NCBI GenBank assembly: GCA_946699065.1
Contig: CAMPDV010000004.1
Coordinates: 1,736,001 to 1,800,000 of the forward strand
Source of the DNA: Loxodes magnus
Taxonomy: Eukaryota; Ciliophora; Karyorelictea; Loxodida; Loxodidae
Direction of reading: 5' to 3'
Length of the DNA stretch: 64,000 bases
Below are positions 1 through 12,031 of the stretch, piece after piece (the stretch's first letter is position 1; each line of letters opens with the position of its first letter). The position numbers and the translations under genes were made by a program. The notes below the pieces were generated by a model, which was not told where the DNA came from, did no database searches, and worked only from the letters and a program-made list of their open reading frames with translations.

Positions 1-1
1 A

Positions 2-3000
2 TCAAGTATTATTGATTTAAAATATGGAAGAGGAGGATGCTTATTATTAAAAGAAGCATAAGTAAACTCTATTTCTAATAGTTATTTCATAGATAATATT
101 GCTTCATAAGGAGGGAGTATTTATGCTTATAGTAGCTTTATTCTTGAAATTATAAACTGTACGTTTATTAATAATATCGCTATGTTAAAAGGTGGAAGCA
201 TTTATGCCTTAAATTCTATCATAAATAGTATTTCTTATATAAAAGCAATCTCAAACCAATGTGATGGAAATGCAGGAGAAGGAGGATTTTTGTATTCTGA
301 AGAATCCACTATTAAATATATTGATAAAAGTATCTTTTTAAGCAACTAAGCTCTTCAAGGAGGAGCAATAAAAATGATTTTAGGAAATACCTTAATATAA
401 TTAGTAAACAATACTTTTGACTAAAATCAAGGAAGAGAAGGAGGCAGTATTTATATAAAGAACCAGTCAGTTTTTATAATAAACAGCATATTTACTAGAA
501 ATAAGGGTAAAGAAGGAGGAGCTATAAGGATTTAATAGTCAAGCGTGAGTAGAATAATAAATTGCACGTTTATAGATAATGAAGGAGTTTAAGGAGGCGG
601 TTTATATGTGACTAAAAGTGATTTGATATAGTTACAGGGTATAAAGGGTTTTTAGAACTAAGCAGAAAGTAATGGAGGGTTTGGTTGGATTAGTGAAGGA
701 AATATAAATGAGATAGTTGAAAATGAATTTGAGCAAAATATAGCAAAAGATTCAGGAGGAGCTTTACATATTGAATAAAATAGTATAGTTGAAGTGTTTA
801 AAAATAACCAATGATAGCAAAATCTAGCTTATTAAAAAGGAGGAAGTCTTAATTTGATAGATACATCTGTTGGACTATTTGAAAAGAATAAGTTTACATA
901 AAATAGAGCTTTTTACTATGGAGGAGCAATAAGTAGCAATAAGGGTAATATATTATAAGTATAAGAGTGCTAGTTTTTAGAAAACAGAGCAGGTTATGGC
1001 GGGGCTTGGTATGTATATGAATCAAATATGAGCTAAGTTGAGAATATTTAAGCATAAGGGAACGTAGCTACATAGCAAAATGGTGGATTCGCACTTTTTC
1101 ATAATTCAATTTTATCTAGCTTATTAAATAGTTAGTTTTCTGAAAATATGGCTAAATTGAGAGGAGGTGTATTAGGTTTCTAATATGATATGATAACAGT
1201 ATCTTGTATATTGATTGAGAATAGCGAATTTGAATCTAATGGAGGAAGTCTAGGAGGAGTAGCATATTTCCAAAATTAGTAGGTGACTTTGAAAAATGTA
1301 AGGATTTATAATAACTGAGTTGATTAATCTGGATGCTTGTTTTCAGAATAATCAAATGTTTATGGTTGGTTTTTAGAAATAAAGTATAACTATGGAAGCT
1401 AAGGGTTATTTATGTATAATATCAATTCAAATAGCTCAATAGAAAATGTAATAATTGAAGATAATAAAGCCTAATAATTGGGTGGTCTTATATTCTAGCA
1501 ATAAGGGTCTATTTAGTTAAAGTATGTACAAGTGAAAGGAAATAAATCAAGATATGGAAGTTTGTTTTTCTTTTCTAAAATTTGGAATGGAGAGTTGATA
1601 GAAAGTAGGTTTGATAATAATACTTCAAAAGAAGGAAGTTTAAGTGAAATTTAAAATGCAGTAAAGTTGAATTTGATGAAGTGTCTTTTTATAGGGATTG
1701 AAGGTATTTCAATGATAAATGTTCAGTGAGTAAGTAAAATGATAATTAACTAAAGCATATTTGATAGCAATTGAATGGAACATTCTATAATAGAAGGAAA
1801 GAATACAAATATAGATATTATGGGAAGTGTATTTGAGTATAACAATATTTAGACAGGAGCTTTAATAGAACTAAGTAACAGAAATTTGAACTTAAGTAAT
1901 AGCATCATTTCTTATAATACTATTCTAAATGGCTTTACTCTTTACTTAAACTAAATCTAAGCTCTTATTTCCTAATCCTATTTTGAGAGAAATATTGCTA
2001 CTAAAGGGTCGTCGATTGCATCTTAACTTAGTGATTATAGAATCACTGAAAGTTGGTTTGGCTATAATGAAGCGAAGACAACAGGAGGAGTTATTGATGC
2101 GAATTAGGATTTGATTATAATAGAGAATTGCAGGTTTATTGAAAATAAAGGGTTGAAAGGGGCAGTTTTTTGTTTTTAACAAGTGGAAGCATTGATAATG
2201 AAGATAAATGCTCATAAGAATACAGCTATTATAGGAGGATTGATTAATTCAGATCAATCTAATATAACTGTTATTTAAGCTAATATATCCAATAATTACG
2301 CAGAGTAAGGAGCTGTTTTTCATATACAAATGACAACTTTATCTTTTATTTAAACTCACTTTTTAGAAAATTACGCCTAAAGTAAAGGGGGAGTAGGATA
2401 TGCAGAGATAAAGTGTGAAATAATAATAAGTTACTCAAATATTAGTAAGTGTGAAGCAAACGAAGGAGCCTTTATTTATGCTTAAAATACCTAGTTTTAA
2501 TTGAGAAGATCAGAAGTATATAATAACAAAGCTTAAACTTAAGGCATAATAATCTTATGGACTTCATCGTCTTAGAAGGAAAGTGAAATCTTAAACACTT
2601 AGCTATTTGATAATTAAGGAGAAACGTGCATAATTTACGTGTATCAGAGTAATTTAAAGATCAAAGGATTATAAATGTTTAATAATTCAGGCTCTTAATA
2701 GACTTCAGGAATTTGGGTTTAAGATGGAAAAGTAATAATTGACTGATCACTCTTTTAAGACTAATAAGGAAACACTGGAACATTCATTTTAGGATAATAG
2801 AAATCTGAAATCGAAGTGACTAATAGTTAATTCTTAAAGGGAATGGGAAATTTAGGAGGAGCAATTATGGTGACTTAATCAGTTGTTAAAGTTTGGTAGG
2901 TAAATTTTGAGAATGTTGTAGCTAACTAAGGAGGAGTGATATATGCTGTTTAGTCTGCTTTAATAATATAAAATAGTAGGTTTAATGAAGTAAAATCATG

Positions 3001-6000
3001 AACATATGGATCAGTTGTTTATAGTAAGAGTTCATAAATAATAATAGAGAATAGTACTTTAGAGAATTATATAAATAATGCCTTAGTTATTGAAGAAAAA
3101 AGTTTGCTTAACTTAAAGTAAGTTTGATTTAAGAATGGAAGAAGTGAATTGACTTATGGATCAGCAGTTTATTCATGAAATTCATAATTGAATATGTTAA
3201 ACTGCACATGTATGAACTAATAAGCTAAAACAGGTTCATGCTTCTCCATAATAAACGATAAATTGACATACTAATATTTGATTTAGAATAGTATTTTTGA
3301 ATAATGTTGTGCATCTGAAAATGGAGGTGTAGGATATGTTTTAAATGGTAATGTTAGTTTTAGTTAAAATATGTTTAAAGATAATAAAATAGAAAATAAC
3401 TAGAATTATATAAAGAGAGGTGGAGCTTTAAGATTGTTATGTGATTAGAAATAAATTTGTGATTATAAGATAGAAAATAATACTTTTATTAATAACAAAA
3501 TACTAAGTTAATTTAGTGAAGGAGGAGCTATTTCATTTCAAGGAACTTTACCTTCATTTACTCCTGATCTATAGAGTGAAGAAATTTGTCTTTTATTTGA
3601 TAACAATTGAGCTTAATATGGTAATAATTTAGCATCATTTGCATATGTTCTAAAGAACAGATCAATTATTGATGCATTATCTCATTGCAATGATAGATAG
3701 TTAATGAATTAGTTACCTGGATTTTCTATTTCTTAAACTTTAATTTATATAACTGATGTTTATGGATAAATCATATCAACTGACTTTACTTCAATGGTAT
3801 AAGTTTTTTCAAATGATTCAGATATATCAGGAAAAACAAGAATATATTCAGAAGCAGGAGTTTTAAATATTAAGGATGTAACAATAAAAGCATAACCAGG
3901 AAAAAGAGTTCATTTATAACTAGAAACAAATGCTATTGATAAAGATAATTTACCCTAATTTACTAACATAACTAACTCATTTACTTTATAATTAGAAATT
4001 TAACAATGCTTAAGAGGATAAATTCTCGTTAATCAACAATCATGCTAAAATTGCTTTTATGGATAATATTCCCTAAATCCAAACCATCCACTTTGCAAAG
4101 ATTGCATTCAAGGTGCCAAATGCTATGGAGCTGATTTAATTACTCCACTCTACGGATTTTGAAGAGAAAGTTTTAATTCTGAACAAGTTCACAAATGTCC
4201 TAGTCAGCAAGCTTGCTTAGGCACTTCTATTACCACATCTTTTGCTAATCAATATCTTTAAACAACTGATCAAAGTGCAAGATAATACTTAATCTCTAAC
4301 ATCAACTGATAAGGAAACTGCTAAGTAGGTTATCAAGGAATCCTATGTGATGTTTGTTAAGAATATTATCAGAAAAATACTCAGAAAGAATGCAAGAAAT
4401 GTTCAGATAAAAAATCTTCTATCATATTTTCTTCTTTCATAATACTACTTTTTGTAGTATTTATGCTTATCTTAGTTAGACAAACATTAAAATCAGCAAC
4501 TAAAGAATCATATTATGGAGTTTACTTTAAAATAATGACTAACTATATGTAATTTTCTACTCTAGTTTAGAGCTTTAAATTTGACTGACCAGATGTTATG
4601 AGTGATTTCTTTTAACTACACCAATTTTTTATGTAAGCAACTTCAAGTATTATAAGATTTGATTGCATATTCACTGGAGGAGAAGAAAGATATTATAGAA
4701 AAGTATTGACTACAATTGCTTTACCTTTTGTAATTTTAATAATTACTATTTTAATTTTAGGTTTTTGAGCTCTGATGAGACGAAAGCCTTTCAATAAATC
4801 AATATGCATTACAGTAATGAGTGTTTCATTCTTTTAGATTTATGCTAATTTAATTTTGACTATTTTTGGTACGTTAAGTTGTTATGAAATTTCTTAAAAT
4901 TCATATGTTCTAAATGCTTATACTGATATTCACTGCTGGAAAGCAAAACACCTATAATTTATTTTGGCTTATTCTATTCCAGGATTATTATTCTATGGAA
5001 TTTTGATTCCTTTCATAGTAATTTTATATCTCTATAAGCATAAAAACTTAATTAAGTCTTACTTACTAAAGTCTTAATTTGGCTTCTTAACAGTTGGATA
5101 TAAATAAGAGTTTTACTTTTGGGAATTCGTTAAGATTTACTAGAAGTTTGCGATATCTCTCTTGTTTGTCTTCTTAGAGAAATAGACCATTATATTTTAG
5201 TGCTGCTGCCTTGTTTTATTTCTACTATTCTTCATTTACCTTTAGATAAAGTTCTAACCTTTTATTAAAGATGACTTAAATACCTTAGAAGTAAGATATC
5301 TAGCTGTTTAAATCATTATTTCCTATATAGCTATTTATATTAATTCAGGACAAAGATACCATTGACTTGATATCCTTGCTTATGCTCTCTCAATTCTAGC
5401 TAATGCCTATTTTATCACATCTTGAATGAAATAATTCACATATCTAATAGGTTTTAACTTACAGAGAAAGACTAACTAATATTACAAGAAGCTTTGCTGC
5501 TTTACTTTTAAGAATAAAATTAGTCTTATAGATATTTTATAATAGTGAGAGTAAAAGAGTAGAGAGAAAGGCATAAATACTAATAAATTCCTTTAGCTTT
5601 ATAATTTAATTTGCTGTAAGTTAAAGAAAAAAGCTAAATAAGAAGAGAGAATTAAAGATTAGCTTTATGATTTGAATTAAGAAAACAAGCACTCTAAAAA
5701 GCTTATTCAAACATTCGAATAGCAAGATATAGTTAAGTTATTGAAATAAATAGAATGATACCTTATACTTGACACTAAATTAGAAAGATTATATAACTTA
5801 AATAGCTAAAATATGGTAATCACTAAAATGGATTACTGAAATAACAGAATTTAGGAATTTATATAAAAATGTGAAGATTTAGATAAAAACGTTTACTCTC
5901 AAATTGCTGAAATAGCTCAAGAAATTAAATCTACGTCTGACTTTACAAGGTTTAACGAGCGAAGGAATTTTAAATAAGATCACTCAGGAGAAGAGTTAGA

Positions 6001-6346
6001 CTAAAGTTTAAAATTATAATAAATGGAAGTATTTGATTCTTCAAAAATCAAGTCTGAATCTTAAAAAGAGCCATAATATGCAAAACTAAACGTTAAAGAT
6101 GTAAACTATGCCTTAAATCCTAAAGTTGTTAAGGTACAAAGTAAATCCCATAGGTCAAGTAATAAAATTTTAGATTATCTATAAACTATTACGGAGCTTT
6201 AAGAAGATAACTTTGAGCCACCAGAAAACGATAAGTAAATTTTATAGAACTAATAGAAAGAAGCGCTATATACTTTAGGAGACATAATATCTACTGAAGC
6301 TTATGTTGAGGAAGAAAAGGTAGAGAAATATAAAACGTTGTTTTGA
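2..6346 (+). CDS. Giant beta-helix-repeat multi-pass membrane protein, copy 1 (5' partial)
   Basis: The 5' end lies outside the window. The frame starting at base 2 runs 2,114 codons to TGA 6344-6346 if TAA/TAG are Gln and internal TGA is Trp. The first ~1,330 residues are short repeats with recurring G-G-A/S/V and N-rich turns, the pattern of ciliate pectin-lyase-like parallel beta-helix surface proteins. A Cys-rich segment (about nt 4010-4390, several C-x2-C pairs) precedes about eight membrane helices (nt ~4425-5440) and a ~300-residue charged, coiled-coil cytosolic tail. Function is unknown; the family suggests a cell-surface adhesion or sensor role (inference). It is a close paralogue of the inverted gene at 20839-28701, which shows that about 500 N-terminal residues with a signal peptide are missing here. 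A Trp encoded by TGA at 4586-4588 is TGG in the paralogue. Confidence 0.9.
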
Positions 6347-6460
6347 AAAACAATTATTAATTAAAACTTATATAAATTTTAAATGCTTAATTAACTAAAT
6401 ACTTAGTTATTTAGATATATCATCTTAATAAAATTAAATACTTTAAACTTTTATCTCTCA
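6347..6460 (+). other. 3' flank conserved between the two giant-gene copies
   Basis: About 115 bp after the stop codon match, in inverted orientation, the flank at 20725-20838. Identity stops abruptly near 6460 / 20725, marking one edge of the inverted duplication. Confidence 0.75.
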
Positions 6461-6599
6461 TAGTTTGCTTCAACTTGCTTTTGCTTTATTTTAAGAATTT
6501 AAAGTTTTCTAAATATCAGTGTTGATAAAGATACTTGCCAATTCTTTTAATATCACTTCCTCAGATTATATTTTTAGAGAAAACGAAAAGCGAAACTTA

Positions 6600-6835
6600 A
6601 TAAATGAACTCTCTGACAATACTGAAAGGCTTTTTCTTTTATTATTCATACTCCAGAAACGATGAAATGCGCTATAGTCTTGGCAGGAGCCTAGAAAAAA
6701 AGAAATGGAGACATCAAATAACAATAAATAAAGTTACCAGACGATTAGGTCTCTTGGGGTCTTACTACTACCATACCCCATTAGAAGAAAGGATTTTCAA
6801 GGAAGTGATAGCACTGGGATAACGTTCAATGAGAA
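6600..6835. other. G+C-richer island next to repeat copy 1
   Basis: This stretch has clearly more G+C than its surroundings and lies directly upstream of the 55 bp element at 6860-6915, as do the islands beside the other four copies. It is open in more than one frame, so coding status cannot be decided. A weak resemblance to the island at 9409-9690 (a short AGGT...GGGG core) is visible. Confidence 0.4.
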
Positions 6836-6859
6836 ATTTCTACAACTTTAAAAATTTAA

Positions 6860-6915
6860 TTTAAAGAGCTGCACATCAACAAGAGATTACTCGCTCCATA
6901 ATCATATTTATTTAT
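6860..6915 (+). repeat. TTTAAAGAGCTGC element, copy 1
   Basis: Begins with TTTAAAGAGCTGC and ends with ATAATC followed by ATTTATTTATT. Four further copies lie at 9708, 13595, 41832 and 44086. The middle is the most diverged part of this copy. Confidence 0.75.
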
Positions 6916-7585
6916 TCAAAATATTTTTTAAATCTAAAGGAAAAATTATGGCTCTCTACATTTGATATGTAATTTTATGTAAAGTTAAAAAAAGAAAGTA
7001 TAGCACAAGTAAAGTAATTATAAGTAAAATTTTAAAATAAAATATTATATAGATTTAATTGTAAAAGAAATTTTTATAAATTCTTCCTATATTTCTCTTA
7101 AATAAGCTAATTGATGTTGTAAAAACATTTAGTCTATAATTAATTTTCTTATAAAAATTTGAGATTCATCTATCTTTCACTTTTCAACATATATTAAGAT
7201 TTTATTTCATTCCAAAATTTATTCATTTTAAGTTTTCTCTTGGTAAAATTAATACTAAATGACGTATTTTTAAGGTTATATATATATAAAATAAAAAATT
7301 TAAATATTAAAATTTTCTACTCTAATTTTTACATTTTTATTTGGTAGAATAAAGAAAATATTTTTAATTAAAGTGTCATAAAATAAATCAGGACTGATAA
7401 TTCTGAATTATTTAACTTTTACTGCATAGTCTTAGATCTGATTTATCATGTTTCTTTATTTCCTTCTGTCTTTGAAAAATTCTTAATTTTTTTAAATAAA
7501 AAGTATCTAATTTTCTTCTTTAAATACTCTTGGTTGCAAATATTTCTAATCTTGAAAGTGAAATAATTATATTATTAATATTAAA

Positions 7586-7936
7586 TCAGAATATAGTATA
7601 ATTTTTAATGATATTTAAAAATTCCTTAATTAATTATAAAATTAAAGTATTTACCTTTCAAGGGACTGGAAATTCCTTTCAAGCTAAAATCCAGAGTTCT
7701 CTCTTGCAACACATAACGCGGATATCCTGTTTCTTATTTCAATATGCTTCGGTAAGGGAGATTCAAAACTATAGATCGATATGTTTCAAGACGCTAGCAA
7801 GAGTGTATAACCAGAAAAATTTTATTTCCTTGATGAGATTGACTCTAACAAGGGACTGTCTCCGAGGCAGGATAAGAACTTTATCATATCCATAAAACTT
7901 GAAGGTTTTATCAGACAATAAATCCAGTTCCATCAT
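7586..7936 (-). CDS. Small hypothetical protein near repeat copy 1
   Basis: An ATG at 7936 opens 116 codons to TGA at 7586-7588, with one TAG read as Gln and four internal TGA read as Trp, each in a hydrophobic or aromatic setting (for example LWILAWKEF). Base composition rises in this segment against very AT-rich flanks, which argues for coding. No family is recognised. It points towards the repeat at 6860-6915, the same arrangement seen for the coiled-coil ORFs beside the other copies. The four Trp-TGA in so short a protein are a reason for doubt. Confidence 0.35.
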
Positions 7937-9408
7937 TTTGTAATTATATCCTTAAAAAATTATAATAGCAAATATTAGTTTAATAAATATTAATAATATC
8001 AATAAAATTTTATTCAATCTCTTCATAAAAAATGTAAATAAGTAAAATTCTTATCTAAAATTTTCTAAAATAACGTAAATCTAATTATAATAAATAATTT
8101 TATCAAAACGCAAAAAAACAACTTTTTTAGGATAAATTAATTAATTAAATTTACTTTAAAAAAGTTAACGCTAGTATTAGCAATAAGGATTAATCTCAAA
8201 TTAATTAAGTTAATAAAAAAAATTAGTAAAGGAAAATATATACAATAATTTTTTTTGATCACCGATGTTATTTCTGCTATAAATAAGTCAAGTTTTTTTT
8301 GTCACATTGTTTCTTAGCTTTATCTTTCTTTTTCAAATGCTTTCTTTTTATAAATTATCATTTTTATCAAAACTATTCGAGTCAGTATGTATCTATATTA
8401 AATCACTCAAATTTTTTTACATTTTGTTTTAAGAAATTTCATTGAAAGATCTTTGACATCCATTTAGTTTTTTTAATAAAATATTATATTTCATAATATA
8501 TATAAGCTACTTTGAGATATTTTGCATTAACATTTTTTTAATCTCTCGTAAAAGCTTTAACTAAAATATTTACTTTTATGATAAAAATTAATTTTTTACA
8601 ATCTAGAATTGAAATTTAATTTTATGAAATTTATATAAATAAGATTAATTAAATATTTCCTCAGAATCATAAAATATAAAATTTTTATTTTTGCTTCTTT
8701 ATTATTTCTTTGATTATGATCAATAATTTTCACTATTTCAATTTTATATATATTGATCAATGCTTTAGTTTAAAATTTTTAAAGTATTTCTATTTTAAAA
8801 CTAATTGCTCAAAAAATCAGGGAAGTCATTTTTAATTTTCATCAGAATTTTTAATTTTAACTAATTTTTTGAAGTTTAAACGCTATTTGATAAAAATAAA
8901 TAGATTTAAGACTTCTTGTTGAACTGAATATTTTAGTGAAGATATTTTGATTTTAGTAGAAGCTTTAAAATTATTTAATTTCAAAATTTAAAAGTCAGGA
9001 ATGAGATTTGGAAATAAAACTAAAAATAAGAAAAAAAAAGCTTTAGTATCCTACTTGCTAAAGTTTTTATATGTAAGTTGACTTATTTTAAAATACTTGC
9101 ACACTAGAAATGCTTTTATAAGATTAACTTGAACAAATATAATATAATCTAGATAAGCTTTAGTTTGATTACAAAACTTATAATCTAACATGAAAAAATT
9201 AGCAGGAAGTCTTATTTTTTTAAGTCAAAAAACAATTTTTAAATTTATAAAATTAATAGTAAAAGTAAAAGATCTATCACCGAATTCTAGATAAAACATA
9301 TTAACTTAAAAAAATTAAAGATCATTAAATAAATTTAGCAGTTATAAACTAATGACTATTTTTTAATTTAATAATGTAAAATATTTAATTATTAAAATTT
9401 AATTGTAA
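7937..9408. other. AT-rich spacer
   Basis: Long A/T runs with no codon structure, paralogue match or RNA-like feature that I can support on either strand. Confidence 0.6.
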
Positions 9409-9690
9409 TATGGGTGGAAAGCCCTCTCCTTTGGATGCTGTTTGGAGGTCCAGCAAGGCAACAAAAAAATGAGCGCGGATGGAGGATAAATCGGAAAAAG
9501 AGAAATCAATAAAAAGAGTAGATTTGACAAGCTGGATTACTCTGAATGCCAGGAGAAAACTTTCCTCATCATAGGTCGGGGAAATGTACCCGTAATCGCA
9601 TATTACATTCTATGCTTTGGAAGGAAAAATTACAGGGACATACCGCATGAAGAGGAAACAAGGAAAGAGAGACCTATAAAAAAATTATAG
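9409..9690 (-). other. G+C-richer island 2 with DYGY-type motif
   Basis: Sits beside repeat copy 2. On the minus strand at 9565-9600 it reads CGATTACGGGTAC...CCCCGACC, translatable as CDYGYISPTYDEE. Related sequence occurs at 13871-13905, 14023-14062 and 41990-42021. It may be a conserved second ORF or a conserved non-coding end; frames differ between copies, which favours decay or a non-coding role. Confidence 0.5.
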
Positions 9691-9707
9691 ACATTAAATA
9701 AAATTAA

Positions 9708-9769
9708 TTTAAAGAGCTGCCCTCCGACGAGAGTGCTACGCGCTCTATAATCGAATTTATTTATTTAAG
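9708..9769 (+). repeat. TTTAAAGAGCTGC element, copy 2
   Basis: Almost identical to copy 3 in opposite orientation. Its middle (AGAGTGC, TAC, GCGCTCT) can fold into a 7-bp hairpin with a 3-nt loop. Together with island 2 it forms the left end of a 4.7 kb head-to-head composite. Confidence 0.85.
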
Positions 9770-10118
9770 TGTTTTTAGTTTTAACTATTTTAGTATCAAA
9801 TCAAAATACATGCTTTTCTAGGATAAAAATACTTCTTTAAAAAATTCTCTCCCTCTGAGTAGCGATCAAGTCTCCGGATTCCCTATTTTAAAGCCAGTTC
9901 GATTCTAATTTCTTATTTCAGCTATCAAATAAAAATAGATTTTCAATTCATAAATAAGGCAAAACATCAAAAGAAGTTTGAATATATTTAAGAGTATAAA
10001 ATGATTAAGTATCTCTTATATATAATGATTCTAAATTTAAATTTTTCTTTTTGTAGTTTATTCTTAAATAATACATCAGAAAATTTCCAAATAAAATTTA
10101 ATAATAATAATAATAATA

Positions 10119-10914
10119 TACTTAATTAAAGTGTTTGTGTCTTGGAGGTATTTCAACAGTGATCGCTTCTGGATGCTTAAAATAAAAGTTCGGATCATCC
10201 AGTTTTTTCGGAGTTCTGGAACTCAAATGAAAAATTCTTCTTCTGTAAATTCTTCCTTCAATCTCCACATAAATTCTTGATAATTCTTTTTTGACTTCTT
10301 CGCTGTTTCTCTTCATCTTTTTCTTTTATATCTTTCAACTCTTCAATCTATTGAATCTTGATTAGCACAGGTAACATCTCTTGAGAATCCTTCTAATATT
10401 TGTTGGCTCTATTTAACTATCGTCTTCTACTTCCATTTTTATTTCTTAGATTAGAGGCTCTATTCATTTTTCCAAGTTACTATATTTCGATTTTTTATTT
10501 GACTGATCTTTCTTCAGTATTTTAATTTTTTTCTAATAATTTTTTGTTTTCTTGTCTTAATATTTTTACTTCTTCTTACAGAATAAGTACAGATTTCAAA
10601 AGACTTTCAATTAATAATTATTCTTAATTTGTCTGTTTTTGCATCGTTTTTGCATTATCGGATTTCATATAGTTACTTGGTGTCGGTTTAGGAAGAAAGT
10701 AAATATTTTATTATTAGTTTTATTCTGCTTATGCTTATTTAGGATCTTATTTTATTTAAGATTATCTTAAATTTTCAACTATTGGAGGTTATTAGGATTA
10801 AGAAGATTATTATTTTATTAAAGTGGACATGATGGATGAAGAATTAGAAGTCTCTGGTTTTTGCTCCTTTATCTATGGAACCTGCAAAAAACCCTTTTTG
10901 AGACCTTCTGCCAT
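10119..10914 (-). CDS. Coiled-coil basic protein of the MA..KK type (module 2), frame unclear at the C-terminus
   Basis: The ATG at 10914 opens a protein beginning MAEGLKKGFLQ, followed by a Gln/Ser-rich stretch, a coiled coil of E/K/L heptads (around RQENKKLLEKN) and a basic Arg/Lys-rich part. Near 10320 two other frames look equally or more protein-like (one starts MKRNSEEVKKELSR and ends RHKHF at about 10123), so a frameshift, a missed intron or decay is likely. The start is only 110 bp from the divergent ORF at 11025, and downstream lies repeat copy 2. Similar layout at 40608-41486. Possibly the first ORF of a mobile element (inference); no transposase motif is visible. Confidence 0.5.
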
Positions 10915-11024
10915 TTTTAATAAATAAAATTTATTTAATATTAAAAAAGAAGAATAAAATTAAACATTTTTAATTTTAAGCAACTAAGTATTTAAAATAA
11001 ATAAAAGAAGTAAAATAATATAAA
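10915..11024. promoter_or_regulatory. Short divergent spacer between two module ORFs
   Basis: 110 bp of A/T-rich DNA separate the two start codons, which face away from each other. A shared promoter would fit; no specific motif is identified. Confidence 0.3.
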
Positions 11025-11289
11025 ATGGCTGGCTTCAAAAAGGTTTTTACCACCTCCTCAGAACAGGAGAGAAAACCAGAAGCACATATTCTCACCACGT
11101 CTTTTTCAACTTAATGCTCTTCTTAATGAAAATAACCAGAACTATCTAATAGATTAGAAGAGCTTATAAAAAATACTAACTCCTACAAATTAAAATAAAG
11201 CGGATCTCTCCCATCAAAGAGCAAGTAAGATGATAAAAATTAAGAATAAAAAAGTTAACACAACTCTCAACATCTCCATTGAAAACTGA
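11025..11289 (+). CDS. Short MA..KK-type ORF (module 3, first part)
   Basis: Starts MAGFKK. A 19-nt GT...AG segment at 11043-11061 looks like an intron; skipping it continues into a polar, Lys/Asn/Gln-rich reading (NRRENQKHIF..., LNALLNENNQNYL) to TGA 11287-11289, 81 residues in all. Without splicing the first frame is also open. The N-terminus resembles those of the ORFs at 10914 and 40608. Whether it forms one gene with the ORF starting at 11375 is unresolved. Confidence 0.35.
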
Positions 11290-11374
11290 AAAAAGAGACC
11301 ACTTAACTGAGATCATTAAAATAATAAAGAAAAAGAAAAAAATAAACGAAGAAGGTAAAGTACGATAATTCAAT

Positions 11375-12031
11375 ATGGATCCTATTACCTTTGATTTAGA
11401 CAATACTGAAATAGAACAAATGGACTCTTAGTAAATGAAGTAGCTGATTTATCAACTTATTAGAAATATAAAAAATCTCGAAGAGGAATTAAACTCCCAG
11501 AAGGAAGATATATTTACATTAAGTCAGGATTTGATAATCATGAAGATGATGATTAAGCCCATACGGTAAACCGAAGAGCTAAAGTCGGAGTTTATGAGCA
11601 AATTGGAAGTTTAGAGAATGATATTTGAATAATGTGAGAACAAGGCGAGAAAAACTGAGGTAAATTAGATTCAAGACTAAAATTAATAGAAAAAACCTGT
11701 AGAAGCCTTCATAAGGAATTCCAATGGAAATAGAGAAGCAAAAAAAAGCATTTCCTAGAGCAAGAAAAAGAAACTACATTTGCAATAGCACTTAACATTT
11801 ATGACGGAAATATCCCAATAGAAAAAAATAAAAATGAATATCTGGAGAAATTTTAACTAATAGCGACTGAAGAAACGACGACGGAATTTCTCACATCGAG
11901 AAATGGGAAAATTTGAAAAAAAATTCAAACTCAGATTATATAAAAGAGAGAAGTCAAAGGGAAAATTGCAATGCTAGGACAGAATATTTAAAATTTCAAT
12001 TAAACCAAAAGGCGAACAGTTATTTTAATGA
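11375..12031 (+). CDS. Coiled-coil protein with basic C-terminus (module 3)
   Basis: ATG 11375 to TGA 12029-12031 is exactly 218 codons with only TAA/TAG in frame. It begins MDPITFDLDNTEIEQMD, continues as a coiled coil (IRNIKNLEEELNSQK) and ends in a strongly basic tail (KKFKLRLYKREKSKGK). No family is recognised; nucleic-acid binding is plausible from composition only. It points towards repeat copy 3, 1.56 kb downstream. The frame extends upstream of the ATG, so the true start or an upstream exon is uncertain. Confidence 0.5.

Larger units (their letters stand above)
1..6460 (+). repeat. Inverted duplication, left arm
   Basis: This arm pairs in reverse complement with 20725-27168. Similarity is a mosaic: near identity from about 65 to 740 and again from about 2045 to 6460, with a clearly diverged stretch between (same repeat fold, different sequence). 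The pattern suggests gene conversion or recombination acting on part of the arm. Confidence 0.85.

Noticed and set aside
1946-2215. Minus-strand open frame inside giant copy 1 (and its mirror on the plus strand at 24982-25185)
   Set aside because: Both are antisense shadows of the same conserved part of the two giant genes; coding signal and domain content lie on the opposite strand.
6604-6822. 72-residue plus-strand ORF in island 1
   Set aside because: The island is open in more than one frame and has no family match; reported as an island instead.
11176-11403. 75-residue minus-strand ORF
   Set aside because: Phe/Ile-rich shadow of Lys/Glu-rich coding on the plus strand (11025-12031).
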